Shown here one piece after another: positions 7,301-14,828 of a DNA stretch of 19,853 nucleotides (positions are counted from its first letter, which is position 1; every line of letters starts with the position of its first letter). This DNA comes from JBCDCP01 sp039181495. Its GTDB lineage: Bacteria > Pseudomonadota > Alphaproteobacteria > Rhizobiales > Tepidamorphaceae. The notes below the pieces were generated by a model. It saw only the letters and a program-made list of their open reading frames with translations. It was not told the origin of the DNA and did no database searches. The stretch lies in assembly GCA_039181495.1 (NCBI GenBank), contig JBCDCP010000054.1, forward strand, positions 1 through 19,853, written 5' to 3'. The translations under genes and the position numbers were made by a program.

Positions 7301-9276
7301 CCATCGATGAGTTGGGTGAGCGGGTGACCACGACGATTGGCGAGATCGGCGACCGTGTCACAGGCGCGATCACCGAATCCGGCACGCAGGTCACACGGAC
7401 TTTGGCCGAGACGGGCATCGAGGTAACAGCCAGCCTGAACAAGACCAGCAAGTCGGCCACCGACTCGCTTCAGGAGCACAGTGACCGTGTTACAAGCGCG
7501 ATCACGACAACGGGTGAACAGACGGCGAAGCAGATAGAGGGTCACACCCGCCGCATGGTCGATGATGTCACCCGCACCAGCGACGAACTGTCGACCAATG
7601 TTGAGTCGATGTTCTCCCGCCTGACCCAGTCGAACGACCTGCTGCGCCAGATCCTCACCAGCGCTGGACAGAACCTGACGTCGATCGAACAGAGCCTGAC
7701 CCAGCGCGTCAACGAGTTCAAAGCAGCGGTGGAAAGCGCCGGCGATGCCGGTGTCTCATCCAACGCACGGATCGCGGCCCAGGTTGCACTCCTGGAGCAG
7801 ACAGCAGCCAACGTTCTGGCCGATATCTCGGGCATCGCGACACGCTTCGACAATCAGCGCAACGAGTTGATCGAAGCGATCGGGTCGCTGCAGATGACCG
7901 ACGAACAGATCGATACCAATATCGAGCAGCGCAGCGACAAGCTGATCAAGCTCGCCCACGCGGTGGAGGAGAAATCGCGCGAGATCGACTCGGTGATGCG
8001 GTCATACACCGGACTCGTCGAAGACAGCCTGACAGCCGCAGAGGCTCGCGCCCGCCAGGTCGGCGATGCCATGGCCGATTCCGCCGCCACGGTGGTCAAG
8101 CAGCTGTCCACGCAGGTTTCCGATCTGGAAAGCATGTCGCAGCAGATTGCTGCCGCTGCCACAGGTGCATCGGATCAGGCAGTCGAGCGGATGAAACGCG
8201 AGATGGAAGTGCTGCGGCGCGCCAGCGAGGAAGTGTCCTCGACCATCACCGATCGGACCGTCAACTCGACCACCACGGTCGTCGAACAGCTCGACCGTCT
8301 CCGCGATGGTATCGAAGGCGTCCGCACCGGGATCATTCAGACCGCTGACACCTCGAACAAGGCCGTTGCGGAACAGGTTCAGCAACTGCGCGCCAATGCC
8401 GAAGCAGAGATGCAGAACATTGCCGGCATCATGGCGCAACTGCTTGCACAGACCGAGACCGAAAGCCGCAATGCCGCGGAAACGGTCCGTGCCACGTTCG
8501 ATGGTACGACGCGCGACGTCACCGACCTGATCGCCAACGCCGCGATGGGACTATCTCAGACGTCAGAACAGATGCGGTCCTCGGCACGCTCCATGGTCGA
8601 AGAAATGGAGTCCGCCCGGGCCGAGCTCAAGCGCGGTGTGTTCGAATTGCCCCGTGAGGTGCAGGAAAACACCGACCAAATGCGTCGTGCGGTTACTGAT
8701 CAGATCAAGGCTCTCAACGAGTTGTCGGATATCGTCACGCGGCATGGCAGCCATCTCGACGTCTCGAGCCCGCGTGTGCCCGAGGCTCGCGCTCCAATCC
8801 GAGACACCGTTTCTTCGCCACCGCCGCCTCTGCGCAGCAGCGCAACGTCAAGTGCCCGCGCAGATCAGATGCCTCAGCTTGCTGAGCTGACGCGCGACCG
8901 GACCGAAGTCGTCACTCCGCGTTCGCCAAACCACATCATGGAAACGCTGAACGCAACGGCTGTCGATATCGTGCGTGCGCTCAATGATGGCTCCTACGGC
9001 GAACTCTATGATCGCTATTCACGCGGGGAGCGCGACATTTTCGTCCGCCGCCTCTACGCCCGCCGCGACAACGGGATCCTGGAAGACGTACGTGCTCGTT
9101 ACCGGTCGGACCGTGATCTGCGCGATGCGGTCGATCGCTATGTCAACGAGTTTGAGCGGCTGTTGTCGGAAATCGCGGCGCAGGACCAGAACGGCACGTT
9201 GCGCCAGATGTATCTCACATCTGAGCCAAGCAAGGTGTTCGCGATGCTTGCCGAAGCGACCGGGCACCGCAACTGA
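4324..9276 (+). CDS. Giant membrane-anchored coiled-coil polar-growth scaffold, GPR/RgsE-like
   Basis: A 1650-aa protein. Residues 1-75 are acidic and cytoplasmic in character, with a twice-used ALDF(N/D)D motif (19-24 and 41-46). Two transmembrane helices follow (about 78-101 and 118-141) with a short loop between. From ~150 to ~1480 it is almost uninterrupted coiled coil built on 11- and 22-residue repeats rich in Thr, Gly, Glu, Ile and Val. A Pro/Ser-rich linker (~1483-1535) leads to a conserved C-terminal domain (~1537-1650) with SYGELYDRYSRGERDIF, RRLY and FERLL. This architecture matches the apolipoprotein-like family that includes Agrobacterium GPR (growth pole ring) and Sinorhizobium RgsE, proteins that organise unipolar growth in Rhizobiales; that function is inferred by family. 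Automatic names such as kinesin-like or apolipoprotein A1/A4/E reflect only coiled-coil resemblance. It is transcribed alone, divergent from hpt and convergent with the mla operon. Confidence 0.85.
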   Translation: MSTQSQKPEDATVPDVDDALDFNDDLINDVDGSEQHSADSALDFDDLPEPPQSSDNDDVAEFESMVYALRQRPSRAPFVVAGIVSFVWAFLCLVIGLSLFGASLLEVGNPSVLRANPGIIAIFAGAIAPIFLFFGLAVMVWRAQDMKLAGRTLAEVALRLTEPETSAIHSVSSVGQAVRREVAAMGDGIERTLARAGELESAVHNEVVAIEQAYQENEARMMHLIEQLRSEREAVIGSAELLREAIIGAHQDISADVSGIAVQVNEAVSTAGGELTAALSQQCADVADAIITNGDTVVSAMAAQGEDYVARLNTAGSDVGEIVQRTGDAVIGELVERVSRFDEQLGDTGAVVIETLGTRGEAVISELSQVGTELTDQLTVTGADLANRLEQTGGEINTTVASNSDMLIERLTESGSSYSDQITLHAAEYVERLSSVAEEVATTVTERGEILNATLSETGEMISTTISDQTIAINNALNDTGQQVTKNLIEQGDLISTTIAETGQTTVEAISETGQSTVNAITDTGQSTVNAITERGTEVSDTLGATINAAHEVINVGGSQLIENLSARTGELGETIQNQSAIMDEVLVKRISEIAGAINQEFTNVDEVLAARSRAVEAILAERAESFTTAVSEQAIALDQTLDARLSELRAVLVDRGGELDEALAGRAVRISESLSSGVSMLESAFGDRGERLIADIDELRMVLENSVAHVSETVSNAFTTKGGEITRALAQQGLEITSTLSDTGTAITTSIDEAGTSLTSNIVVASQDVTTAINDANEALTANLTAVGQDVTSRFGETGEQVTMALAAVSDDMQNRFAGTGNEITTTIETIGATIHTTLDTTGNTLTGALQTIGHNVSSELATTGSEVATALHTITTNVTNEINTTGDGMTNAIQALAANVTGEIAHTGGEVSTALQTIGTHLNTNLGTTGKEVATAIHTIGVDLTTNLDTTGRNVTVSLNELGANVGDAIERAGTGTVGRISDASSGISGTIDELGERVTTTIGEIGDRVTGAITESGTQVTRTLAETGIEVTASLNKTSKSATDSLQEHSDRVTSAITTTGEQTAKQIEGHTRRMVDDVTRTSDELSTNVESMFSRLTQSNDLLRQILTSAGQNLTSIEQSLTQRVNEFKAAVESAGDAGVSSNARIAAQVALLEQTAANVLADISGIATRFDNQRNELIEAIGSLQMTDEQIDTNIEQRSDKLIKLAHAVEEKSREIDSVMRSYTGLVEDSLTAAEARARQVGDAMADSAATVVKQLSTQVSDLESMSQQIAAAATGASDQAVERMKREMEVLRRASEEVSSTITDRTVNSTTTVVEQLDRLRDGIEGVRTGIIQTADTSNKAVAEQVQQLRANAEAEMQNIAGIMAQLLAQTETESRNAAETVRATFDGTTRDVTDLIANAAMGLSQTSEQMRSSARSMVEEMESARAELKRGVFELPREVQENTDQMRRAVTDQIKALNELSDIVTRHGSHLDVSSPRVPEARAPIRDTVSSPPPPLRSSATSSARADQMPQLAELTRDRTEVVTPRSPNHIMETLNATAVDIVRALNDGSYGELYDRYSRGERDIFVRRLYARRDNGILEDVRARYRSDRDLRDAVDRYVNEFERLLSEIAAQDQNGTLRQMYLTSEPSKVFAMLAEATGHRN
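5824..5922 (+). repeat. Three tandem 33-nt in-frame repeats inside the scaffold gene
   Basis: Bases 5824-5856, 5857-5889 and 5890-5922 encode three 11-residue units: ETGQTTVEAIS, ETGQSTVNAIT and DTGQSTVNAIT (residues 501-533). They are the most similar adjacent units in the protein and suggest a recent duplication of a hendecad coiled-coil unit. Confidence 0.85.
6847..7242 (+). repeat. Six tandem 66-nt (22-residue) in-frame repeats inside the scaffold gene
   Basis: Units start at 6847, 6913, 6979, 7045, 7111 and 7177 (residues 842-973). Each opens with TTG or HTG (T/H-T-G), has hydrophobic residues at fixed spacing, and ends in a pattern such as NVTNEI, NVTGEI, HLNTNL or DLTTNL. Each 22-mer is two 11-residue halves, the same period as apolipoprotein repeats, which explains the family label. 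The repeats are protein-level; the DNA has diverged. Confidence 0.85.
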
Positions 9277-9367
9277 TCCCACCGTTTGGCGGACAAGCGA
9301 GACGCCGCTGCGACGCTGTTCAACCCAACCCCACGAGGCGGGGTAGGCCGCATCCCGTGGCTGGGTC

Positions 9368-9385
9368 CGTCAATCGCGATTGACG
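9368..9385. terminator. 18-bp perfect palindrome in the convergent gap, possible bidirectional terminator
   Basis: CGTCAATCGCGATTGACG is perfectly self-complementary and can fold as a 7-bp stem with a CGCG loop. It sits 91 bp after the scaffold stop and 89 bp after the stop of the convergent lipoprotein gene, so it is nearly central between two gene ends. No strong T-tract follows on either strand, so an intrinsic terminator is only tentative; a protein-binding palindrome is the alternative. Confidence 0.35.
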
Positions 9386-9474
9386 ACTCTGTTTGGATTG
9401 TCAGTGCGCCAGAAGAAATCGGAGACCAGGAACGATCATCGCGCTCTGGGCTTGCCCAGCTGTACCCCTCGCCG

Positions 9475-10095
9475 TCAGATTTTCGAAAGCGTCCACTTGA
9501 CGGTATCGGACATCACAAGCTGTGCCGCGTCGTTGAGCGCCAGAGTGAACGAGTCCTCATTTGCAGGATCTAGCGTCGCTTCAGCGCCAATCCTACGAGA
9601 AGCGACAACCCGGCCGTTACGGTCGTTCATCACCTTCACCGAAGTGACCACACGGGCAACACCGGCTGTCGTATCGATCTCAAAGGCGCGAATGTCGATT
9701 ACCACCTGATGGTCAATGAGAAGGCCCTCGCCCGGACGGCCAACAGCCTTCACACCATCGGAATTCTCGAACGCCTCGATCATCCGTGCCTGATAGAGAA
9801 TGGGCAGATCATCAGGCCATTGCGTGGCTTTGAGATAGGTCAGTTCACCGTCTTCGGCGCGGATCAGGATCCGGCTCGTATTCAGAACAGCGACCGTGGA
9901 TGGACGCGCAACGAGGATTTGTGACCGTGTCGCGCCGGCCCGCGTAACCTCGGGCGCGGCCAGGTCAAAAGTCACCGGCGTTGGGGCGGGCGGGCGCAAC
10001 AATGCGCATCCGCCCAACGCAAATGCGAAGGCGGTTGCATAGACTATGCGCAACGGTCTGTTGGACCGGACCAAAACTCGCCCCCTGCCAAACAC
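9475..10095 (-). CDS. ABC-type transport auxiliary lipoprotein, PqiC/LetC-like
   Basis: Up to 206 aa with a lipoprotein signal peptide: a basic stretch, a hydrophobic core (IVYATAFAFALGGC), then the lipobox LGGC with Cys30 as the lipidation site. The rest fits the ABC_trans_aux (PqiC-like) family: VTFDLAAPEV, LVARPSTVAVLNTSRI, LTYLKATQWPDDLPILYQARMIEAFENS, and a C-terminal FTLALNDAAQLVMSDTVKW. It is probably outer-membrane anchored and works with the MCE protein MlaD in lipid transfer across the periplasm. It is last in the mlaE-mlaF-mlaD operon, 147 bp after mlaD. The start is uncertain: GTG 10095 has no good ribosome-binding site, whereas TTG 10074 follows AGGGGG with a 6-base spacer and would give a more standard 22-residue signal peptide. 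Confidence 0.85.
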   Translation of the reverse strand: MFGRGRVLVRSNRPLRIVYATAFAFALGGCALLRPPAPTPVTFDLAAPEVTRAGATRSQILVARPSTVAVLNTSRILIRAEDGELTYLKATQWPDDLPILYQARMIEAFENSDGVKAVGRPGEGLLIDHQVVIDIRAFEIDTTAGVARVVTSVKVMNDRNGRVVASRRIGAEATLDPANEDSFTLALNDAAQLVMSDTVKWTLSKI

Positions 10096-10242
10096 TCACC
10101 GGGAAAAAACGCCATTGCCTGCCTGTTCGTCAACGGGCGGTCTTCTGGCATCGTTAACCCTGTCTGACCCCTGTAGCGGCCCGATGTCTGTGCACCGGCA
10201 CCAGTTCAACTTCGTCTGCGCGCCGCGCGAACACGACCTCGC

Positions 10243-11469
10243 CTAGCGTCTCGACCCGGAATACTCGCGTACCGCCGGTTCGCCGGAGAGAAACCTCCCC
10301 GGATTGTCTTCGATCCGCGAAACAACGCGGTTGATATTGTTGAGCGTCGCGCGGCCGTCACCGACAAACGCTTCGACATCACGAACAACGCGACCGTTCA
10401 GCCTGTCGGCAAGCTGCCTGACCGACTTGGCAGCCGACGACAGATCAGCCATCAGCGAGCCGGTCTCGCTGTCGGAGAAGCCGGACACCAGACCGTCGAT
10501 CTTCTTGGCGGTCTCGCGGAACTGAGCCGCAACGGCAGCGGCATCTTCGATCATCTGCCCCGCTTCCTCAGACCGCTCACCGATGGAGTTGGTGAATCGT
10601 TCGATGTTGGCAACGCTACGCCCGATCGATTGCGCGTCAAGCTGTTGCGCGATCTCGGACAATTTGGCGGCCGCGACCGACGCATCAGCGACAAAGGCTT
10701 GGAGCTGTTCGGTGTTGTCTGCGAGGCCGCGGGTAAAGATGCGAACACTTTCGACCGTCTCGCCAACCGCTTCGGGTTCGATCACATCAATCCGCTCCTG
10801 AAGCGCCGCAGTCAGCACCTCAAGGCGTTCGCCGAGCGAACTGAGCCGTCGTGCGGTAGCAGCGGCGTCATCCATGAAAGCACCGATATTGTCGGACCGG
10901 TCGGCAAGCGCTTTGGAGAAGCGCTCAATATTGGCAACCGAGTTACTGACACCAGCCTGGTTTTCAGCAATCACGTTGTCGACCCGCTCAACCACATCGT
11001 TGAGCCGCGCCATCATGCTGCCCGCCTGTTCCAACAGACCCTGCACGGTCGAGGGATCGGCATAGATGATCGGCGCCTGGTCATCCTCCCACGCTTCAGC
11101 GAGACTCTGAGCTTCGGCGCTGCCGGCTATCAGCTGGATAAACGGCAAACCGGTAAAGCCCTGGGATTGGATCTGGGCTCTCGTGTCGACACGGACGGGT
11201 GTGGTCTCTGCGACGTCAATGGTGGCAACGATCTGGGTCGGATTATCGACCGCAAATGCCAATCCGTCGACCTCGCCCACCTTGATGCCGTTGAACAGCA
11301 CCGGGGCTCCCTCATTAAGGCCAGTGACAACGTCGCTGAACACAACACGATAGCGCTCAGTCGGGCCCGTACTGCCGCCGCTGCCATACCACGCAACGAA
11401 GCCAACCGTGGCAATGAATACCCCGATCGTGAACAACCCAACCAAGAATGGACTGGCTTTGGTCTCCAT
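10243..11469 (-). CDS. mlaD: MlaD family (MCE domain) lipid-transport protein
   Basis: A 408-aa protein: one N-terminal signal-anchor helix (residues ~8-28), an MCE/MlaD domain (~38-115, with YRVVFSDVVTGLNEGAPVLFNGIKVGEV and QSQGFTGLPFIQL), then a long periplasmic helical region. That region repeats a block beginning VANIERF or VESVRIF at residues 178, 239 and 286, each followed by about 40 helical residues with (A/G)(D/E)(R/N) and DAA/DAS motifs. MCE proteins are the substrate-binding component of ABC lipid importers or exporters and form hexameric rings; the long C-terminal helices resemble those of MCE proteins that build a needle or tunnel. It is much longer than E. coli MlaD (~180 aa). 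ATG 11469 is preceded by GAGGCGAGG. A 112-bp gap separates it from mlaF upstream. Confidence 0.93.
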   Translation of the reverse strand: METKASPFLVGLFTIGVFIATVGFVAWYGSGGSTGPTERYRVVFSDVVTGLNEGAPVLFNGIKVGEVDGLAFAVDNPTQIVATIDVAETTPVRVDTRAQIQSQGFTGLPFIQLIAGSAEAQSLAEAWEDDQAPIIYADPSTVQGLLEQAGSMMARLNDVVERVDNVIAENQAGVSNSVANIERFSKALADRSDNIGAFMDDAAATARRLSSLGERLEVLTAALQERIDVIEPEAVGETVESVRIFTRGLADNTEQLQAFVADASVAAAKLSEIAQQLDAQSIGRSVANIERFTNSIGERSEEAGQMIEDAAAVAAQFRETAKKIDGLVSGFSDSETGSLMADLSSAAKSVRQLADRLNGRVVRDVEAFVGDGRATLNNINRVVSRIEDNPGRFLSGEPAVREYSGSRR

Positions 11470-11581
11470 CGCCTCGCCTCGGCCCGCCTCTTATCAGGGA
11501 TGGCGGGTAATTGCCGCGTACTTTCAATGCAATAACGCGTTTAAGGTCAAGTCAGGCCTAGATGCGGCTTATCCGGCCAAA

Positions 11582-12406
11582 TCACGTTGGTGCGCCTATC
11601 GCACCGGGATCCCTGTCCTCGGTATATTCGACTCGGGCCTGCTTGCCACCAAAATAGGATTGCACCCAATCATCCTCAAACGCCAGCACGGTGTCTAACT
11701 CGCCGTCGACCAGCACCTTTCTGTCCTTGAGTATTACCAACCTCGAACAAGTCCGAAAAATGCTGTCCAGATCGTGCGTTACCATAAACACACTGAGCCC
11801 GAGAGTCTGTTGCAGGTTTAACATCAGCTCGTCGAAATTAGCCGCGCTGACAGGGTCGAGCCCGGATGTCGGCTCATCAAGAAACAGAATATCGGGATTG
11901 AGCGCCAACGCTCTCGCTAGCGCCGCGCGTTTGATCATCCCTCCGGACAATTCAGAGGGGTACTTTGCACCAGCGTCCGGGTTGAGCCCGACCATGGAAA
12001 TCGTCAGCTCGGCCAACTCGTCCATCAGCTTCTGAGATATGTTCAGATGCTCGCGCATGGGCACCTGAACGTTTTCCTTCACCGTCAGTGAAGAAAACAG
12101 GGCGCCATGTTGAAACAGAACACCCCACCGCTTTTCGATCTTGCGCCTGTCGCGCTCGGCAACCCGATCAATATCACGGCCGAAATAGCGGATCTGTCCG
12201 CTCATGCGTGGAACAAGGCCAATCAACGTTCTCAAAAGAACCGACTTGCCGCACCCCGACGGACCAACAACGCCCAGGATCTCGCTGCGTTTGAGACCGA
12301 CCGAAACGCCATCAAGGATAATCTTGTCACCAAACCCGACAACAAGATCACGGGCATCGAACAGATAACCCTTGGCGCTATGAATGGTTTTCGGATTGAT
12401 CGCCAT
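11582..12406 (-). CDS. mlaF: MlaF-type ABC transporter ATP-binding protein
   Basis: A 274-aa ABC ATPase with all expected motifs: Walker A GPSGCGKS (residues 48-55), Q-loop FQHGALFSSLTV (Gln99), signature LSGGM (153-157), Walker B ILFLDEP (173-179), D-loop SGLDP, and the H-loop His211 (VTHD). The FQHGALFSSLTVKENV stretch and the sequence after the signature (LSGGMIKRAALARAL) are typical of the MlaF/Ttg2A branch. It powers lipid movement by the MlaE permease at the inner membrane. ATG 12406 lies 5 bases after the mlaE stop, so the two are tightly coupled. The C-terminal ~30 residues after the canonical fold (YFGGKQARVEYTEDRD) are a short extension. Confidence 0.95.
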   Translation of the reverse strand: MAINPKTIHSAKGYLFDARDLVVGFGDKIILDGVSVGLKRSEILGVVGPSGCGKSVLLRTLIGLVPRMSGQIRYFGRDIDRVAERDRRKIEKRWGVLFQHGALFSSLTVKENVQVPMREHLNISQKLMDELAELTISMVGLNPDAGAKYPSELSGGMIKRAALARALALNPDILFLDEPTSGLDPVSAANFDELMLNLQQTLGLSVFMVTHDLDSIFRTCSRLVILKDRKVLVDGELDTVLAFEDDWVQSYFGGKQARVEYTEDRDPGAIGAPT

Positions 12407-12411
12407 TTCGC

Positions 12412-13602
12412 TTAACCGTCCACAAACGCATAGTAGACCACGAATATCCCATCAACGACGATCACGAGGAAGATGGATTTGACGACCGCGGCCGTCGTAT
12501 GGCGGCCCAGTGAGTCGGTGCTGCCGCCCACACGCAAGCCTTCCATGATTGCGACAACACCAATCATGAATGCCATGAAGGGTGCTTTGATCATGCCGCG
12601 GGTGAAGTTGATGAAATCAACATTCTCGCGCAGGCGGTCGATAAACACGTCTATTGGAATCCCACCATAGAACAGCGACACAAGGGCAGCAGCGGCCAGT
12701 GCCGACATATTGCCGATGAATGTCAGGATGGGAACGGCAATGACCAATGCCGTGAGGCGCGGCACGACAATCACCTCGACTGGGTCGAGCGCCAGCGTAT
12801 TGACTGCGTCGATCTCCTCGCGCATCCGCATTGCGCCAACTTCGGCAGTGATCGACGATCCCGAACGGCCAGCCACCATAATCGCGGTCAAAAGAACGCC
12901 CAGCTCGCGCAGGATGACGATACCGATGAAATTCACTGCGAGCTGCTCGGCACCGAAGGCCCGCAACTGATAGATCGCCTGTTGCGACACAATCAGCCCG
13001 ATCACAAAGGTGATCAGCATCACAATGGGCACCGCATTCAGACCCATCAATTCAAGATGATAGATGATCGAGGTCATGCGCAGCCGTGACTCACGGCGCA
13101 GCATGTTGAATGTGATCGTGACAACATTGCCGACGAAGACAACCAGTTCGACCAGGTCGTTGATCGCGCCGGTCACCGAGTTTCCGGTCGACTCGACCAT
13201 GCCGCGCGCGGTCACTTTTTCCGGCTCAGGCAGGATCGGATCGCGATCGCTTTCCGCCACTTCCTCGAGCAGAATGCGCGCGCCGCGCCCAATATTCTCG
13301 AACTGTAACCGGGAACCGCGAGCCGCCAGCGTTTTCGCTGCGCGGTGAATAAGCCACGCGCCGGCGACATCGATTCGCTCCAACTCGGCCAGATCAAACA
13401 CCGCGACACCGCCACCGGACGGGAACTCCGCTGCCTCTAGCGCGTCTTCGACTTCGCCAAGATTTCGGACGATCCACGACCCGAAGGGCCGCAATACGAA
13501 TTGCGTCCCATCCATCTGCGTGCGCAGACCATTCTCGACGAGTGCCAGCTGGATCATCGCCCGACCACGAACCCTGCCAAGATCGCTGCGATCGGACATC
13601 AT
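12412..13602 (-). CDS. mlaE: MlaE-type permease with N-terminal STAS-like domain
   Basis: About 396 aa. The N-terminal ~110 residues look like a STAS domain (VFDLAELERIDVAGAWLIHRAAKTL), which in other bacteria is the separate protein MlaB; here it is fused to the permease. Residues ~130-396 are the MlaE permease: several hydrophobic helices and the conserved cytoplasmic motif AEVGAMRMREEIDAVNTLALDP, followed by VPRLTA. The frame is open to TTG 13662, with ATGs at 13656, 13635, 13602 and 13599. I favour the tandem ATG pair at 13602/13599 because TAGGG (13606-13610) lies just upstream, but the choice is uncertain. It is first in the operon with mlaF, mlaD and the auxiliary lipoprotein, which should maintain envelope lipid asymmetry or move lipid between membranes. 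Confidence 0.92.
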   Translation of the reverse strand: MMSDRSDLGRVRGRAMIQLALVENGLRTQMDGTQFVLRPFGSWIVRNLGEVEDALEAAEFPSGGGVAVFDLAELERIDVAGAWLIHRAAKTLAARGSRLQFENIGRGARILLEEVAESDRDPILPEPEKVTARGMVESTGNSVTGAINDLVELVVFVGNVVTITFNMLRRESRLRMTSIIYHLELMGLNAVPIVMLITFVIGLIVSQQAIYQLRAFGAEQLAVNFIGIVILRELGVLLTAIMVAGRSGSSITAEVGAMRMREEIDAVNTLALDPVEVIVVPRLTALVIAVPILTFIGNMSALAAAALVSLFYGGIPIDVFIDRLRENVDFINFTRGMIKAPFMAFMIGVVAIMEGLRVGGSTDSLGRHTTAAVVKSIFLVIVVDGIFVVYYAFVDG

Positions 13603-13817
13603 CGACCCTACAGCATCTTCGGCGGTTTCGCCCATACTCTCACTGGGCAGGATCATGCACAAATGCGGCAGACTTGCCAGCCGGCCGCTGTGCTGATCGA
13701 CAATTGCAACAGCCGCATACCAGTGCCAATTCGCGATGGTGGCAAACGGCTTGCCTATAGGCTACGAGAGCAGAAACGACCGACCACAACGGCTGCGTTT
13801 CGAGCAGGACCATACCC

Positions 13818-14828
13818 ATGCAGATTGATCACCCATACTTGCTGTTTCTCGGAGATGTTCACGATCAGCTTGCAGCCAAGACCGCGCAGGGAATCGTCGA
13901 CTGGCGTCGGGACTGGTGCTTCGGGCAGTTGCGACTTCCCGGTTGTGGCGCAGACATCGGTATTCCGGACTTGTCGATTGATGATGCCGCCGCCGCCGGC
14001 GTCCGGACCATGGTGGTCGGTGTCGCCAATCCCGGCGGTGTTCTACCGCCGCATTGGGTTGAAACCATCGTCGCCGCGCTTGATGCCGGCCTTGATGTTG
14101 CAACGGGCCTTCACCAGCGTCTAAGCGACATTCCCGACATCGCGGAAGCAGCCACCCGTAACGGACGTTCGCTATTTGATGTCCGGATCAGTCGCGAGAA
14201 ATTCGCCACTGGCAAAGGCGCCAAACGCACCGGTCTCCGGCTTCTGACCGTTGGTACGGACTGCTCGGTGGGCAAGAAATACGCGGCACTGGCACTCGAA
14301 AGGGCCATGCGCGAACGCGGACTTGATGCGGACTTTCGCGCAACCGGCCAGACCGGCGTGTTCATTTCAGGCCGCGGCGTTTCGATTGATGCGATCGTTG
14401 CGGACTTCATCTCAGGCGCTGCGGAATGGCTGACACCTGAGGCAGAACCGACCCACTGGGATGTTGTCGAAGGTCAGGGCTCGCTGTTTCACCCCAGCTT
14501 TGCCGGCGTCAGCCTGGGACTCCTCCACGGCAGCCAACCCGATGCGTTCGTCGTTTGCCATGAGCCGACTCGGCAAACCATGCGCAATGTGGAAACGCCG
14601 ATCTCGGAGATCAGCGATGTCATCGATATGACCATTGCACTCGGCAAACTGACCAATCCAGCGATCACATGCGTTGGCCTGGCCATAAACACAGCTGCAT
14701 TGGACGATGCCGAAGCAAACCGGCTCATCGCCGAGACAGGTGACCGCTACGGCCTGCCCGCCTGCGATCCAATCAGGACGGGCGTCGACCCGATCGTCTC
14801 ACGCATTGTCGAGCTATTCCACTCGTGA
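13818..14828 (+). CDS. dgcN: DgcN-type DUF1611 protein (D-glutamate N-acetyltransferase)
   Basis: A 336-aa member of the DUF1611 family. It has the N-terminal Rossmann-like half and a P-loop-like GTDCSVGKK (residues 146-154) starting the second half, followed by ATGQTG (175-180) and VEGQGSLFHPSF (217-228), all characteristic of this family. In the described D-glutamate pathway, DgcN N-acetylates D-glutamate and DgcA converts the product to the L form. The direct coupling to an enolase-superfamily epimerase (stop and start overlap by 4 bases) supports that assignment. ATG 13818 has AGGA about 8 bases upstream. It is divergent from the mla operon; no linked regulator or deacetylase gene is visible. 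The enzymatic role is inferred from the family and neighbour. Confidence 0.85.
   Translation: MQIDHPYLLFLGDVHDQLAAKTAQGIVDWRRDWCFGQLRLPGCGADIGIPDLSIDDAAAAGVRTMVVGVANPGGVLPPHWVETIVAALDAGLDVATGLHQRLSDIPDIAEAATRNGRSLFDVRISREKFATGKGAKRTGLRLLTVGTDCSVGKKYAALALERAMRERGLDADFRATGQTGVFISGRGVSIDAIVADFISGAAEWLTPEAEPTHWDVVEGQGSLFHPSFAGVSLGLLHGSQPDAFVVCHEPTRQTMRNVETPISEISDVIDMTIALGKLTNPAITCVGLAINTAALDDAEANRLIAETGDRYGLPACDPIRTGVDPIVSRIVELFHS

Noticed and set aside
6343..7545. 400-aa open frame on the minus strand
   Set aside because: It lies wholly inside the scaffold CDS, has repeat-driven composition, no recognisable domain and no start signal; it is an antisense shadow of the repetitive coding sequence.
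4324..9276. Reading the giant protein as a methyl-accepting chemotaxis receptor or kinesin
   Set aside because: It lacks the MCP signalling hairpin and any motor ATPase motif; the likeness is only coiled-coil composition.
10630..11535. 301-aa plus-strand open frame across mlaD
   Set aside because: Shadow of mlaD; no family signature, and the mlaD reading has a TM helix and MCE domain.
11541..11581. REP-like stretch GATGCGGCTTATCCGGCC in the mlaF-mlaD gap
   Set aside because: It resembles an enterobacterial REP only in part, occurs once, lacks a paired copy and is out of place in an alphaproteobacterium; probably chance.
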